A stretch of 64,000 bases of DNA. Source: Nitrososphaerota archaeon (GTDB lineage Archaea > Thermoproteota > Nitrososphaeria_A > Caldarchaeales > JAVZCJ01). The stretch is taken from NCBI GenBank assembly GCA_038874475.1, contig JAVZCJ010000005.1, positions 52,609-116,608 of the forward strand, in the 5' to 3' direction. Below, piece after piece: positions 43,955 through 53,048 of the stretch; the stretch's first letter is position 1; every line of letters begins with the position of its first letter. The position numbers and the translations under genes were made by a program. The notes beneath the pieces are model-generated. The model worked only from the letters and a program-made list of their open reading frames with translations, was not told the DNA's origin and made no database searches.

Positions 43955-45772
43955 ATGGATGCTAGTGATAAAATAGTTAAACGTCATAGGTTTCTTTTTA
44001 AGCTTCCAAAACCTCAAATGATCATATTGTATATTTTAATTGAAAGTATGTTTTTTGGAATAATTTCAAATATCATAGTTTTTGGTTTTAATTATTTTTT
44101 ATATGGGATATCTTCAGGAATATTTATACTCTTCCTAAGTGGATTATTATCTTCATTAATAATATATCATTTCAGAGAAAGAGAAGGTTTATTAAATTTC
44201 AAGAGAATATTGGGATTAACATTTTTTTCAAATATGATATTAGGATTAATGTTGATCGTATCTGCATTATTTTCTACTTTAGTTGATATAAAATATTATT
44301 ATTTAATTTTCTCAATTGGATGTGGTACACTCATAGCTTTTATATTCACAATATTATATGTTCTTTTAAATAAAAATATAAAAAGTTTACTCTTATTATC
44401 TCTTTCTCACCCACTCTTTTGTTTTACGATGTTCTTAATTCATTTAAATCTTTTAGAAATAATATTAATTAACGAAATACCAAAGTTATTTGTACAATTT
44501 ATTCTTGCATCATTTACTTCATTTCTTATTGCTCTATGGTATGTTAAATCTATAGATAAAGTAGGCATAAAAAATGGCATTGGAGGAACGATAAACTTAT
44601 TTAAAGCATTTGCATATGTATGGTATAAAAATGAAAATAGTAAATTTGAAGAAATACTTGAAAAAGTTTCGGAAGAAAAAAATATAAATATTCTTATTAT
44701 GAAATTTTTTGATAAAGAGAAAATAATTGGAACAATAATTATTCCAGAATTTCATTTTGGCCCTTTTAGAAAAATGGGTAGCAGTATTTTTCCACTATTA
44801 ATTTCAGAAAATATTGGAAAGAAATTTAATATCATTCCATTAATATTTCATCCACCTTCAACACATGAAGAAGATTTAGTAAAAATGATTGATAATGAAA
44901 AATTAATTAAAAAAATTGAAGAAACTTTTTTAGAAAAAAGTAATAGGAAAATAAATGAAGCAACACCTTTAATTAAAGAGAGAATTGGTAATATAACTAT
45001 CTATTTTCAATTATTTAATAATTATCCACTTGTATTGATTACACGTTCACCTATTCCAACAGAAGATATTCCAACAAGAATAAGAATTAAAATTAAAGAA
45101 ATATTAGCTAATAAAGGTTTTAAAACAAGTTTTATAATCGATTCTCATAATTGTATAAATAAAGATTTTAAAGAATTAAGTAATGAAGATGAAGAAAATA
45201 TATATAAAGCTATTTTAAATGCTTTAGAAAAATCATTAAAATTACCAAAATATAAAATAGAAGCAGGATTTTCACAAGAGAAGCTTGAAAAATATAGTGA
45301 ATTAGAAGGAATAGGAAAAAATGGTATTGTTGCTTTAGTTATGAAAATAAATGATCAAAAAATTGCATATATTTCAATAGATGGCAATAATATGATAAAA
45401 GGTTTAAGAGAAAAAATAATAGAAGAATTAATGAAAATAGGTTTTAATGAAGTTGAAGTAACAACGACTGATACACATATAGTTACAGGTTTAACTCGTG
45501 GTGAAGGATATTTTCCAATTGGTGCTGCTGTACCAAATGATGAAATTATTAATTCGATAATAAAAGTCACTCAAGATGCTTCTTCAAAATTAAAACCATT
45601 AGAAATAGAAGTTAAAGAAGTTTCGATTGAAAAAATTAAAGTTTTAGGTAAATCTATAAACATACTTTCCAAAACTTTAGATGAATCGATTAATGTAGCT
45701 AAAAAGAATCTTTTTATTGCAATTTTAACCCTTATATTTTTTACTATAGTTTTTATTTTAATACTATACTAA
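43955..45772 (+). CDS. DUF2070 family membrane protein
   Basis: 605 residues. Seven hydrophobic helices (about residues 22-205), then a large soluble C-terminal domain of ~380 residues and a last helix near the C-terminus. The soluble domain has conserved-looking polar motifs: PEFHFGPFRKMGSS, HPPSTHEED, DSHNC, and TDTHIVTGLTRGEGYFPIG. These could bind metal. The family is archaeal and uncharacterised. Coupled to the upstream HAD hydrolase. Confidence 0.85.
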   Translation: MDASDKIVKRHRFLFKLPKPQMIILYILIESMFFGIISNIIVFGFNYFLYGISSGIFILFLSGLLSSLIIYHFREREGLLNFKRILGLTFFSNMILGLMLIVSALFSTLVDIKYYYLIFSIGCGTLIAFIFTILYVLLNKNIKSLLLLSLSHPLFCFTMFLIHLNLLEIILINEIPKLFVQFILASFTSFLIALWYVKSIDKVGIKNGIGGTINLFKAFAYVWYKNENSKFEEILEKVSEEKNINILIMKFFDKEKIIGTIIIPEFHFGPFRKMGSSIFPLLISENIGKKFNIIPLIFHPPSTHEEDLVKMIDNEKLIKKIEETFLEKSNRKINEATPLIKERIGNITIYFQLFNNYPLVLITRSPIPTEDIPTRIRIKIKEILANKGFKTSFIIDSHNCINKDFKELSNEDEENIYKAILNALEKSLKLPKYKIEAGFSQEKLEKYSELEGIGKNGIVALVMKINDQKIAYISIDGNNMIKGLREKIIEELMKIGFNEVEVTTTDTHIVTGLTRGEGYFPIGAAVPNDEIINSIIKVTQDASSKLKPLEIEVKEVSIEKIKVLGKSINILSKTLDESINVAKKNLFIAILTLIFFTIVFILILY

Positions 45773-45830
45773 CAGATAAAAAAGCTGCAAAAAGATTATA
45801 TATTTTGAAAAAATAAATTGATTAGTAAAA

Positions 45831-46079
45831 ATGTTAACAAAATCTAGAGTCATAAAATTATCAGTAATGTCATATGTCGTTATTTCGGTTATATTAATTT
45901 TTACCGCTATTTTTATTGCATGGCAATTATTTACCACAAAATATCCAACACATTCTGATGTATTTTGGATAGGAGTACAATTTGGGGTGCTCGGAATTTT
46001 ATCTTTAGTTCTTTTCACTATTGGAATATTTTTCCTTTTCCGATTAATAGTTCGATCGCATAAGCAAAAAATAAATTAA
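45831..46079 (+). CDS. Small membrane protein, function unknown
   Basis: 82 residues with two hydrophobic helices (about 10-30 and 47-72), basic tail (RSHKQKIN). No family recognised. It starts 58 bases after the DUF2070 gene and may be in the same transcript. Confidence 0.5.
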   Translation: MLTKSRVIKLSVMSYVVISVILIFTAIFIAWQLFTTKYPTHSDVFWIGVQFGVLGILSLVLFTIGIFFLFRLIVRSHKQKIN

Positions 46080-46255
46080 AATGATTAAGAAGGAAAAAAA
46101 GGAATTTTTTATTAAAAATCTTTAAAAACTATATTTTATCTGAAAAATTTGCTAAATATAAACTCGATTACTTGAGTGATTTCCTTTCTTTAAACTTTCT
46201 CAGTAAATTTATTAAGTTATATGGTAATTATGATTTCTATCTTTATTTTTAAAAG

Positions 46256-46263
46256 CTTATATA
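46256..46263 (+). promoter_or_regulatory. TATA box for the MNT-HEPN operon
   Basis: CTTATATA about 23 bases before ATG 46279, indicating leaderless transcription. Confidence 0.45.
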
Positions 46264-46278
46264 TTTGCTTTTGTAACT

Positions 46279-46803
46279 ATGAAAAAGATGGTAAAAAAGG
46301 GTCTTGAGCACATAGCAGAACCTTATAGAAGTCTTATTAATAAGTTACTTAATGCGCTTATCCTTTCTCTTAATAATCGACTTGTGTCAGTAGTTATATA
46401 TGGTAGTATAGCAAGAGGACAAATGAGGAAAGATAGTGATATTGACTTGTTAATAGTAGCTGATGATTTGCCAAATTCAAGATTTGAAAGAATTGATATT
46501 TTTAATAAAGTTGAGGATTTGCTTTTAGAAGATTTAGAAAAACTTTATGAAAATAATTATATTATAACATTTTCTCCAATAATTAAAACACCAAAAGAAG
46601 CAAAAAAAATATTCTCTCTATACTTAGATATTGTTGAAGATGGAGTAATAATTTATGATAAAGATAATTTTTTTGAAAAAATTCTTGATAGACTTATGCA
46701 AAGATTAAAAGAATTAGGTGCTGAAAGAGTATGGATGGGAAAAAAGTGGTACTGGAGATTAAAAAAAGACTATAAGTTTGGAGAGGTAATAACTATTGAA
46801 TAA
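46279..46803 (+). CDS. mntA: MNT-type minimal nucleotidyltransferase (antitoxin candidate)
   Basis: 174 residues. The nucleotidyltransferase motif GSIARGQMRKDSDIDLLIV at about 44-63 gives GS and D-x-D residues. MNT antitoxins silence HEPN toxins by adding AMP to them. ATG 46279 is first and likely leaderless. The HEPN gene starts inside its 3' end (eight-base overlap). Confidence 0.9.
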   Translation: MKKMVKKGLEHIAEPYRSLINKLLNALILSLNNRLVSVVIYGSIARGQMRKDSDIDLLIVADDLPNSRFERIDIFNKVEDLLLEDLEKLYENNYIITFSPIIKTPKEAKKIFSLYLDIVEDGVIIYDKDNFFEKILDRLMQRLKELGAERVWMGKKWYWRLKKDYKFGEVITIE

Positions 46804-47236
46804 CTTAGAGCTAGCAAAATCAAATATTAGACAAGCTGAAGAAAGACTTAAACATGCAAAAGAAGCACTTAAAGAAGGGAATTATCCATTTGTGGTTAGG
46901 CAAAGTCAAGAAGCTGCTGAGCTTGCTTTAAAAGCATCATTAAGGCTAGTTAGTATTGAGCCTCCAAAATGGCATGATGTTGGACCAGTATTAAAAAAAG
47001 AAAGAGAGAAATTTCCCTTATGGTTTCAGAATAGTATTAATGAATTGGCTTCGATATCAAGAAGTCTAAGAAAAGAAAGGGAACTAGCTATGTATGGAGA
47101 TGAAGAAGCAGGAGTATCACCAGAAGATTTATATACTAAATTAGATGCTGAATATGCATTAAAATCGGCAGAGAAAGTTTTTTCTCTTGTCAGCAAATTA
47201 TTAAGTGAAGCGATAAAAAAGATTTCTGAATATTAG
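46796..47236 (+). CDS. hepT: HEPN-domain protein (toxin candidate)
   Basis: 146 residues of the HEPN four-helix fold: HAKEALKEGNYPFVVRQSQEAAELALKA is typical (helix 1-2). The RNase motif R-x4-6-H is not clearly conserved: only WHDVG and later Arg/Glu-rich sites can be seen, so whether it acts as an RNase is open. The TTG start has GAGAGGT eight bases before. Confidence 0.87.
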   Translation: MNNLELAKSNIRQAEERLKHAKEALKEGNYPFVVRQSQEAAELALKASLRLVSIEPPKWHDVGPVLKKEREKFPLWFQNSINELASISRSLRKERELAMYGDEEAGVSPEDLYTKLDAEYALKSAEKVFSLVSKLLSEAIKKISEY

Positions 47237-47239
47237 AAA

Positions 47240-48097
47240 ATGAGATATCTTAAGCTTAATATGACTAAGATAATTATTAAAAAGTTTGGTAATATAAATG
47301 AAGAGGATATTAAAAAAATAACTTCTATATTGCAAGAATGCTATGAAAGAATAAAAATAAAAAATGTTGAAATAGTTGATCTTTGTATTTTTGAAAAAAG
47401 CTTTAGTATACAAGAATTTAAAAGAAAAGAGGAAATGAAAAAGATATCTAGCTTATCTCTTGAAGAAGAATTTTTTGCAACACATGATGCATATCATGGT
47501 ATACCTAGAATAATGATTGCAATGGATAAATTAAATAAACTTCCAGAAAATGTTAAAATTGGTGGAATAAGACATGAAGCTGCACATAGTATTCTTCATG
47601 GTTCAATTGAATATTATATATTTTCAATACCAAATATATTAATAGAATATTCAAAGAAATATGAAAATTTAAAGAAATTTTTTGGAAATATAACATATTT
47701 AATTTCAATAGCTATTAAAGATTATGAAGTAACAAGTATTCTATGCAAACACAATTATATTGAAGATCAATATGAATATGTTAAATATTTTCTAGTACCT
47801 TCTATTGAAGAAAAAGAAGCATGGGAATTTTTTAAAAATAAATTTCCTTTAACTTTACTATTTATAGCTTCTATAATTAAAATTGTTGGATGTGCAGCTC
47901 CTTTATTATTTACTTCATTTAATAGAGAAATTAGTGAAAATATAGGAGAATATATAAATTATTTGCCTATAGAAATACAAAATCTTATTTTAAAAATAGT
48001 ACTTAAAACATTTCAAAAACAATATGAAAGCCTACAGCAAGAAATAAATATAGTATGCGAAGAATTAATAAAAAATTTAGAAATGCTTATAGCTTAA
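47240..48097 (+). CDS. Putative HExxH zinc metalloprotein
   Basis: 285 residues. IRHEAAHSILHG at residues 110-121 has the HExxH zinc site of metallopeptidases; the third ligand may be Glu in KDYEVTSIL downstream. The remainder is helical and hydrophobic around 128-170 and 210-235. No family recognised. Its ATG is three bases after the HEPN stop, so it is a likely third member of that operon. Confidence 0.65.
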   Translation: MRYLKLNMTKIIIKKFGNINEEDIKKITSILQECYERIKIKNVEIVDLCIFEKSFSIQEFKRKEEMKKISSLSLEEEFFATHDAYHGIPRIMIAMDKLNKLPENVKIGGIRHEAAHSILHGSIEYYIFSIPNILIEYSKKYENLKKFFGNITYLISIAIKDYEVTSILCKHNYIEDQYEYVKYFLVPSIEEKEAWEFFKNKFPLTLLFIASIIKIVGCAAPLLFTSFNREISENIGEYINYLPIEIQNLILKIVLKTFQKQYESLQQEINIVCEELIKNLEMLIA

Positions 48098-48182
48098 ATA
48101 TCTCATTGAGAAACTCATTCTTTATAAGTTTGTATCAAATAAAAAACTTTAATTGTAGTTTTCTTTAAATTTTTAGTGTAAA

Positions 48183-48605
48183 ATGATCGAGATAGAAGGT
48201 TATAAAATTATTAAAAATTTGCTTTATAGCAAAGATCATGTATGGATTAAAATTGAAAATAATAAAGCAAAAATTGGAATAACAGATTATATTCAAAAAA
48301 ACTTACATGATATAGTGTATATTGAACTTCCTGAAATTAATTCAAATATACATCAAGGAAAAAAATTAGCTTTAATGGAATCTATAAAAACAATTTCAGA
48401 AATACATTCGCCTTTAACTGGAAAAATTTTAAAAATAAATGAAGAATTAAAATCCAAACCAGGATTAATAAATGAATCTCCATATGGGGATGGATGGATA
48501 GCAATAATAGAACCTATAAATTTTGAAAAAGAAAAAAGCAATCTTTTAAATTTTAAAGAATATGTAGAATATATAAGGAAAATAATTGAGAAAGAAAAAG
48601 CATAA
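48183..48605 (+). CDS. gcvH: Glycine cleavage H-like lipoyl carrier protein
   Basis: 140 residues. The H-protein core is evident: HVWIKIENNKAKIGITDY, IVYIELPEI, and lipoyl-Lys site LMESIKTISEIHSPLTG (Lys about 64), and NESPYGDGWIAIIEP. Lipoylated H proteins pass the aminomethyl group in glycine cleavage, or serve as lipoyl donors. No GcvP/T/L genes in the window, so it may be a stand-alone lipoyl carrier. GTGTAAA lies before its ATG. Confidence 0.88.
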   Translation: MIEIEGYKIIKNLLYSKDHVWIKIENNKAKIGITDYIQKNLHDIVYIELPEINSNIHQGKKLALMESIKTISEIHSPLTGKILKINEELKSKPGLINESPYGDGWIAIIEPINFEKEKSNLLNFKEYVEYIRKIIEKEKA

Positions 48606-48648
48606 TATTTAAATATTTTAATTCTTTTAATTTATAAAAAGAATTGGG

Positions 48649-49617
48649 GTGTTAAAACTAGAAGAAAAAGTAAAAGTTTTAGCTCATGCTTCTTCAGCAA
48701 ATTTAGGACCTGGATTTGATATTTTTGGAATGGCTTTAGATGCTTTTTATGATATTGTAGAAATAGAAAGAATAAATGGAGAAAAAATAATTATTGAAAA
48801 TTATGGAAAATATGGAAATACTATACCTAAAGATCCTAGAAAAAACGTTGCTGGAGTAGTTGCTAAAAGTATGCTAAATCATTATTTTGGGAAAAAAATT
48901 GGATTAAAAATAAGTATATTTAAAGGAGTAAAACCATCTTCTGGACTTGGAAGTAGTGGAGCCACAGCAGCAGCAACAGCTTTAGCATTAAAAAATCTTT
49001 TCAAAATTAATGCATCTATAGAAGAATTAATATATTTTGCTGCACAAGGAGAAAAAGCTTCAGCTGGTACACCACATATGGATAATGTTGCAGCATCACT
49101 TTTAGGAAATTTCACATTAATATATTCAACCAATCCTCCAAAATTTATTAATTTAAAAGCACCAGAAAATATTGAAGTTGCGATAGTTTCTCCAGAAATT
49201 AAAATTAAAGAAAAAGCAAAAACAAAATATGCTAGGAAAATATTACCTAAAAAAGTAGAATTAGAAAAAGTAGTTCATAATGTTGGTCATGCATGCTTAA
49301 TAGTTGCAGGTTTTCTCTTATCAAATATTAATCTTATAGGAGAAGGAATGTCTGATAGAATAATCGAGCCTGCTAGATCAAAAATTGTGCCATTTTATGA
49401 AAAAATTAGGAATATGGCCTTAAAAAATGGTGCAGCTGGAGTAGCTATAAGTGGTGCAGGGCCATCAATAATTGCTTTAGTAGATTCTTCAAAAATAGAA
49501 GCTATGAAAATAGCAGAATGTATGAAAGAACTTTTTGAAAAAAATGGTATTAAAGCAGAAGCATATGTTTCTAAAATAGGTAAAGAAGCTAGGTTATTAA
49601 AAGAAAATTCATGGTGA
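48649..49617 (+). CDS. thrB: Homoserine kinase
   Basis: 322 residues, GHMP kinase. N-terminal HASSANLGPGFDIFGMALD, the phosphate loop PSSGLGSSGATAAA (about 98-111), and the C-terminal VAISGAGPSIIALVD glycine loop all fit ThrB. Phosphorylates homoserine on the way to threonine. GTG 48649 is the best start (TTGGG upstream). The next gene, a Cys/Met PLP enzyme, overlaps the stop region with GGTGAT, so the pair is coupled in the homoserine branch. Confidence 0.92.
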   Translation: MLKLEEKVKVLAHASSANLGPGFDIFGMALDAFYDIVEIERINGEKIIIENYGKYGNTIPKDPRKNVAGVVAKSMLNHYFGKKIGLKISIFKGVKPSSGLGSSGATAAATALALKNLFKINASIEELIYFAAQGEKASAGTPHMDNVAASLLGNFTLIYSTNPPKFINLKAPENIEVAIVSPEIKIKEKAKTKYARKILPKKVELEKVVHNVGHACLIVAGFLLSNINLIGEGMSDRIIEPARSKIVPFYEKIRNMALKNGAAGVAISGAGPSIIALVDSSKIEAMKIAECMKELFEKNGIKAEAYVSKIGKEARLLKENSW

Positions 49618-49624
49618 TTAAAAA

Positions 49625-50788
49625 ATGAAGAAAGAAATCGATTTCTCAACAAAAAGTATTCATGGAAATAAATATTTTGATCCATTAACTGGAGCATTTA
49701 TCATTCCTATTTTTCAAAGTGCTATTTTCACTTTTCCTGAAGGTGGAAGTATTAAAGTTAGAGAAAAACCTTTTAAATATTCAAGAGAAGATAATCCTAC
49801 TGTACATTTTGTTGAAAGAAAAATAGCATTACTTGAAGGAGGAGAAGATTGTTTACTCTTTAGTTCAGGAATGGCTGCAATATCAACACTACTCATGAGT
49901 TTATTAAAAAGCGGAGATAAAATTCTTATTCCAAGAGATTTATATGGTTTAACTTATATCTTAATTAATAAATTATCAAAATTTGGTATAAAAGTAAAAA
50001 TATCCGACCCTGGAACAGAAAATATTCTAAATGCCTTATCACAAGAAATAAAAATTGTTATTTTAGAGAGCATGTCCAATCCTTTATTATATGTATATGA
50101 TATAGAATCAATTTCTAAAAAAGCTAAAGAAAACTCTGCAATTTTAATAGTTGATAATACATTTTTAACTCCAATAAATTTTCATCCATTAAAATTTGGA
50201 GCAAACATGGTATTATACAGTGCTACTAAATATCTTAATGGACATAATGATATAATTGCAGGAGCAATAGTAGGTAAAAGTAATGATATTGAAAAAATTT
50301 GGGAATGGAGAAGAATGATTGGAGGAGTACTTGATCCTCATTCAGCATATCTTCTTGATAGAGGATTAAAAACTCTTAAAATAAGAATGAAGAAACATGA
50401 AGAAAATGCAAAAGAAATAGCTGAATATCTTCAATCAAATAAAAAAATAAATAAAGTATATTATCCTGGATTGCCTACACATCCTACTTATGATATAGCT
50501 AAAAAGTTTCTTAAGGGATTTGGAGGAGTTATTAGTTTTGAATTAAAAATAAGTAATAAAAAAATTCCATTATTCTTAAAAAAATTAAAAATTATAAAAA
50601 GAGCTCCAAGCCTTGGAGGAACGGAAACTTTAATAATGCATCCTGCTTCATCTTCTCATAAGGATTTACCTTTAAAAGAAAGATTAAAATTGGGTATAAC
50701 AAATAATCTTTTAAGACTTTCTGTTGGATTAGAAGATTCAAATGATATTATTGAAGATTTAGATCAAGCTTTAAAATATATTTCTTAA
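49625..50788 (+). CDS. PLP-dependent Cys/Met metabolism enzyme (cystathionine gamma-synthase/lyase type)
   Basis: 387 residues. Motifs: TKSIHGNKYFDP start, YSREDNPTVHFVERKIA, LFSSGMAAISTLL, VDNTFLTP, PLP-Lys in YSATKYLNGHND, and the C-terminal SLGGTETLIMHPASSSH. Group members make cystathionine or homocysteine from an activated homoserine, or break cystathionine. Coupling to thrB suggests use of O-phosphohomoserine; not proven. ATG 49625 has GGTGAT upstream. Confidence 0.9.
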   Translation: MKKEIDFSTKSIHGNKYFDPLTGAFIIPIFQSAIFTFPEGGSIKVREKPFKYSREDNPTVHFVERKIALLEGGEDCLLFSSGMAAISTLLMSLLKSGDKILIPRDLYGLTYILINKLSKFGIKVKISDPGTENILNALSQEIKIVILESMSNPLLYVYDIESISKKAKENSAILIVDNTFLTPINFHPLKFGANMVLYSATKYLNGHNDIIAGAIVGKSNDIEKIWEWRRMIGGVLDPHSAYLLDRGLKTLKIRMKKHEENAKEIAEYLQSNKKINKVYYPGLPTHPTYDIAKKFLKGFGGVISFELKISNKKIPLFLKKLKIIKRAPSLGGTETLIMHPASSSHKDLPLKERLKLGITNNLLRLSVGLEDSNDIIEDLDQALKYIS

Positions 50789-50894
50789 AAAAACACTAAT
50801 TCTCTTCAATTTAATAGATATTCCATTTTAATATTATACACTTATTTAAATAAAGAATTTTTTATAAAAAGTTTTTAAGTACGATTTTTTAAAA

Positions 50895-51401
50895 ATGCTT
50901 TTTAGAATGACGTATATTAATTATTTTAAAGAGTCTATATCTATAGCACCTTATGCTCCTACGTCCATTGATACTATTAGATATATGCTTACTTTAGCAG
51001 AATTAAAGCCAGGAGAAACTCTTTACGATCTTGGATGTGGAGATGGAAGAATTATCATTATAGCTGCTCAAGAATTTAAAGCAAATGCTATTGGAATAGA
51101 ATTAAGAGAAGATTTAGTAAAAAAAGCTTTAGAAGAAATCCGTAAAAATAATTTAGAAAAAAGAGCTAAAATTATTCAAGGAGATTTATTTTCAATAGAT
51201 ATTAGTGATGCAGATGTAGTAACTCTTTATCTTACAACTAGTGCAAATGAAAAAGTTAGACCTAAGCTTGAGAAGGAATTAAAAAATGGTGCGAGAGTTG
51301 TTTCTCATGATTTTGAAATTCCAAAATGGAAACCTATAAAAATTGAAAAATTTAATTTTGACACAATATATCTTTATAAAAAAGGTGTAAACTATATTTA
51401 A
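50895..51401 (+). CDS. Class I SAM-dependent methyltransferase, aKMT-like (protein lysine methyltransferase family)
   Basis: 168 residues. APYAPTSIDTIRYMLTLAEL, SAM loop YDLGCGDGRIIIIAA, acidic IGIELREDL and VVSHDFEIPKWKP strongly recall the Sulfolobus aKMT4 protein lysine methyltransferase, a Dot1-like small enzyme that methylates many archaeal proteins such as Cren7. The match is from memory. It lies convergent with the DUF2153 gene (four-base gap). Confidence 0.8.
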   Translation: MLFRMTYINYFKESISIAPYAPTSIDTIRYMLTLAELKPGETLYDLGCGDGRIIIIAAQEFKANAIGIELREDLVKKALEEIRKNNLEKRAKIIQGDLFSIDISDADVVTLYLTTSANEKVRPKLEKELKNGARVVSHDFEIPKWKPIKIEKFNFDTIYLYKKGVNYI

Positions 51402-51404
51402 AAT

Positions 51405-51734
51405 TTACATTATATATAAATCTGGTTCTTTCTTTTCTGCTTTTTTCTGAGCTTTCATTGTTGCCTTTTCGGTTATTTTCATATCATATTCTAAAAATGA
51501 TTCAGCAAATTTGCATAGATTTTCACTCATCTCTTTCAATTCTTCCATTGTGAAACCTGCCATTATTTCTGGATTTCTAACCCATTCCATCCAACCAACC
51601 CAGCTTCTATAAATAGCATTTAATGAAAAATCCATTGCTCTTACAAGATCAAGTCTATCCTTTTCTTCTTCTCCTAAGAATTTTCTTATTTGTTCAAGCA
51701 ATTTCTTACAATTTAAGGTCCATCTTTCACTCAT
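51405..51734 (-). CDS. DUF2153 family protein
   Basis: 109 residues, all helical: ERWTLNCKKLLEQI start, DRLDLVRAMDFSLNAIYRS and WMEWVRNPEIMAGFTMEEL are the conserved parts of DUF2153, found in Thermoproteota. Function unknown. AGGAA precedes its ATG. Confidence 0.8.
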   Translation of the reverse strand: MSERWTLNCKKLLEQIRKFLGEEEKDRLDLVRAMDFSLNAIYRSWVGWMEWVRNPEIMAGFTMEELKEMSENLCKFAESFLEYDMKITEKATMKAQKKAEKKEPDLYIM

Positions 51735-51792
51735 ATTTTTCCTTAATGATATAGATATGGTGACTTTTAACTTTTCTCATCAATTTAAAAAT

Positions 51793-52584
51793 CTAAGTTA
51801 AAAAACATTTGCAATTAATATATTCTAAAAGTTTCTTTGAAACCCATTTGTAATAAGCCTCATCAAGATTATCACTTAATAAAATATAATTTTTAATATA
51901 ATCTATTTGTTGAAAAATTAATTTTTCAATCTCATCATTATTTAATTTCTCTTTTAATATCAGTTTTCTTTTTAAAATTTCTAATGATGTAAAAATATAT
52001 GGCACAATTGAATATATTAATTCTACTTCAAATTTTTCATTTAATTTTTCCTCTAAAAAACATCCATTAAAATCTGAAATGCATATACTTGAATTATATT
52101 TTATTACTTCATTTTCAATAGTATTTAATATTTTCTTATTTAATTCATTATCAAAATTTATTTCTTCAAATAATTGTTTAAGCCATTTTTCTTTATTAAT
52201 TTTATTCATTATACTTGTCCTTAATAATAATGCTATAGAATTAATTGAATAATTTATTGATTTAAAATAATCTTCATCATTTATATAGCAAAAAATTTTA
52301 AAATTTCTCTGTTTTAGTGAATAAATTGTTTTTATTAAAGGTTCGTAAAGATAGAGCCAACTTTTTGATGAAATATGTGGTAGATTAAAATCTTTTATTT
52401 TTAAAATAAATTCTTCATAATTTATATGCCCATTCAAAAGGAGTATGAATAATTTTTCCACTATTTTAGGAAAATTTATGAATAAACACTCAAAAATACT
52501 ATTTTCTAATATTTTTGAAGCTTTAATATATGCTTTACGAAGATTTGGTACAATAATTATTTTAATCCTAGGTTTTTCATTCAA
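51793..52584 (-). CDS. Hypothetical protein
   Basis: 263 residues, Lys/Ile-rich and mostly helical, with no membrane helix. The start is TTG at 52584 with no clear Shine-Dalgarno site; the next Met is at ~128. Ends in a Cys pair (NCKCF). No domain recognised. It could be a fast-evolving archaeal protein. Its upstream neighbour on the same strand is the small membrane protein at 52654. Confidence 0.45.
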   Translation of the reverse strand: MNEKPRIKIIIVPNLRKAYIKASKILENSIFECLFINFPKIVEKLFILLLNGHINYEEFILKIKDFNLPHISSKSWLYLYEPLIKTIYSLKQRNFKIFCYINDEDYFKSINYSINSIALLLRTSIMNKINKEKWLKQLFEEINFDNELNKKILNTIENEVIKYNSSICISDFNGCFLEEKLNEKFEVELIYSIVPYIFTSLEILKRKLILKEKLNNDEIEKLIFQQIDYIKNYILLSDNLDEAYYKWVSKKLLEYINCKCFLT

Positions 52585-52653
52585 AGTATGGTCTATAATA
52601 AATAATTTTAACTTAAAAAAATATTTTTTTAATTATTTAAAAAATAAAGAAAG

Positions 52654-52926
52654 TCATTCTTTTTTCTCTTCTTTAGGCACTTCTATTTCTTCTTTCTTTT
52701 CTTCCTCAATTTTTTCTAATTCTTCTATTGGTTCAGGTGGAGGTGTAGTGGCTAAAGTATATCCTACCCAAGCTGCTATTGCTAGAACTGCTGCAACTGC
52801 TACAAAAGCTGTAATCTCTAATATTAACAACATCCATGGAGAAAGAAATACTAGCCAAAAGTATAAGATTATTCCAGCTATCCCTCCTAAAAAGAGAAGT
52901 AAACCTATAACTTGGTCTTTACTCAT
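52654..52926 (-). CDS. Small two-helix membrane protein with acidic tail
   Basis: 90 residues. Start at ATG 52926 with GTGAT six bases upstream (TTG 52932 would add two). Two helices (about 8-28 and 31-55) followed by a strongly Glu/Lys-rich C-terminal tail from the PPPEPIEELEKIEE segment to the end. No family recognised; a likely cytosolic docking tail. Confidence 0.6.
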   Translation of the reverse strand: MSKDQVIGLLLFLGGIAGIILYFWLVFLSPWMLLILEITAFVAVAAVLAIAAWVGYTLATTPPPEPIEELEKIEEEKKEEIEVPKEEKKE

Positions 52927-53001
52927 ACCCAAATCACTTAAAATATTATTTAAAAAGAAATACTTAAAATTTATCTTTATACTTCCTTATTAATTATAGA
53001 A

Positions 53002-53012
53002 ATGTTTATATA
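53002..53012 (+). promoter_or_regulatory. TATA-like box for the TauE/SafE gene
   Basis: TGTTTATATAG about 37-47 bases before ATG 53049, with BRE-like A's before it. Spacing is longer than in the leaderless genes, leaving a leader of ~15 bases. Confidence 0.35.
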
Positions 53013-53048
53013 GTCTTATCTTTCATAAAAAATAAAAAGTGTTTTCGA

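Noticed and set aside
46080..46145. Possible C/D box RNA (ATGATTA near 46081 and CTGA near 46141)
   Set aside because: C box does not fit RTGATGA well, no inner D'/C' boxes and no terminal stem; composition like other A+T-rich gaps.
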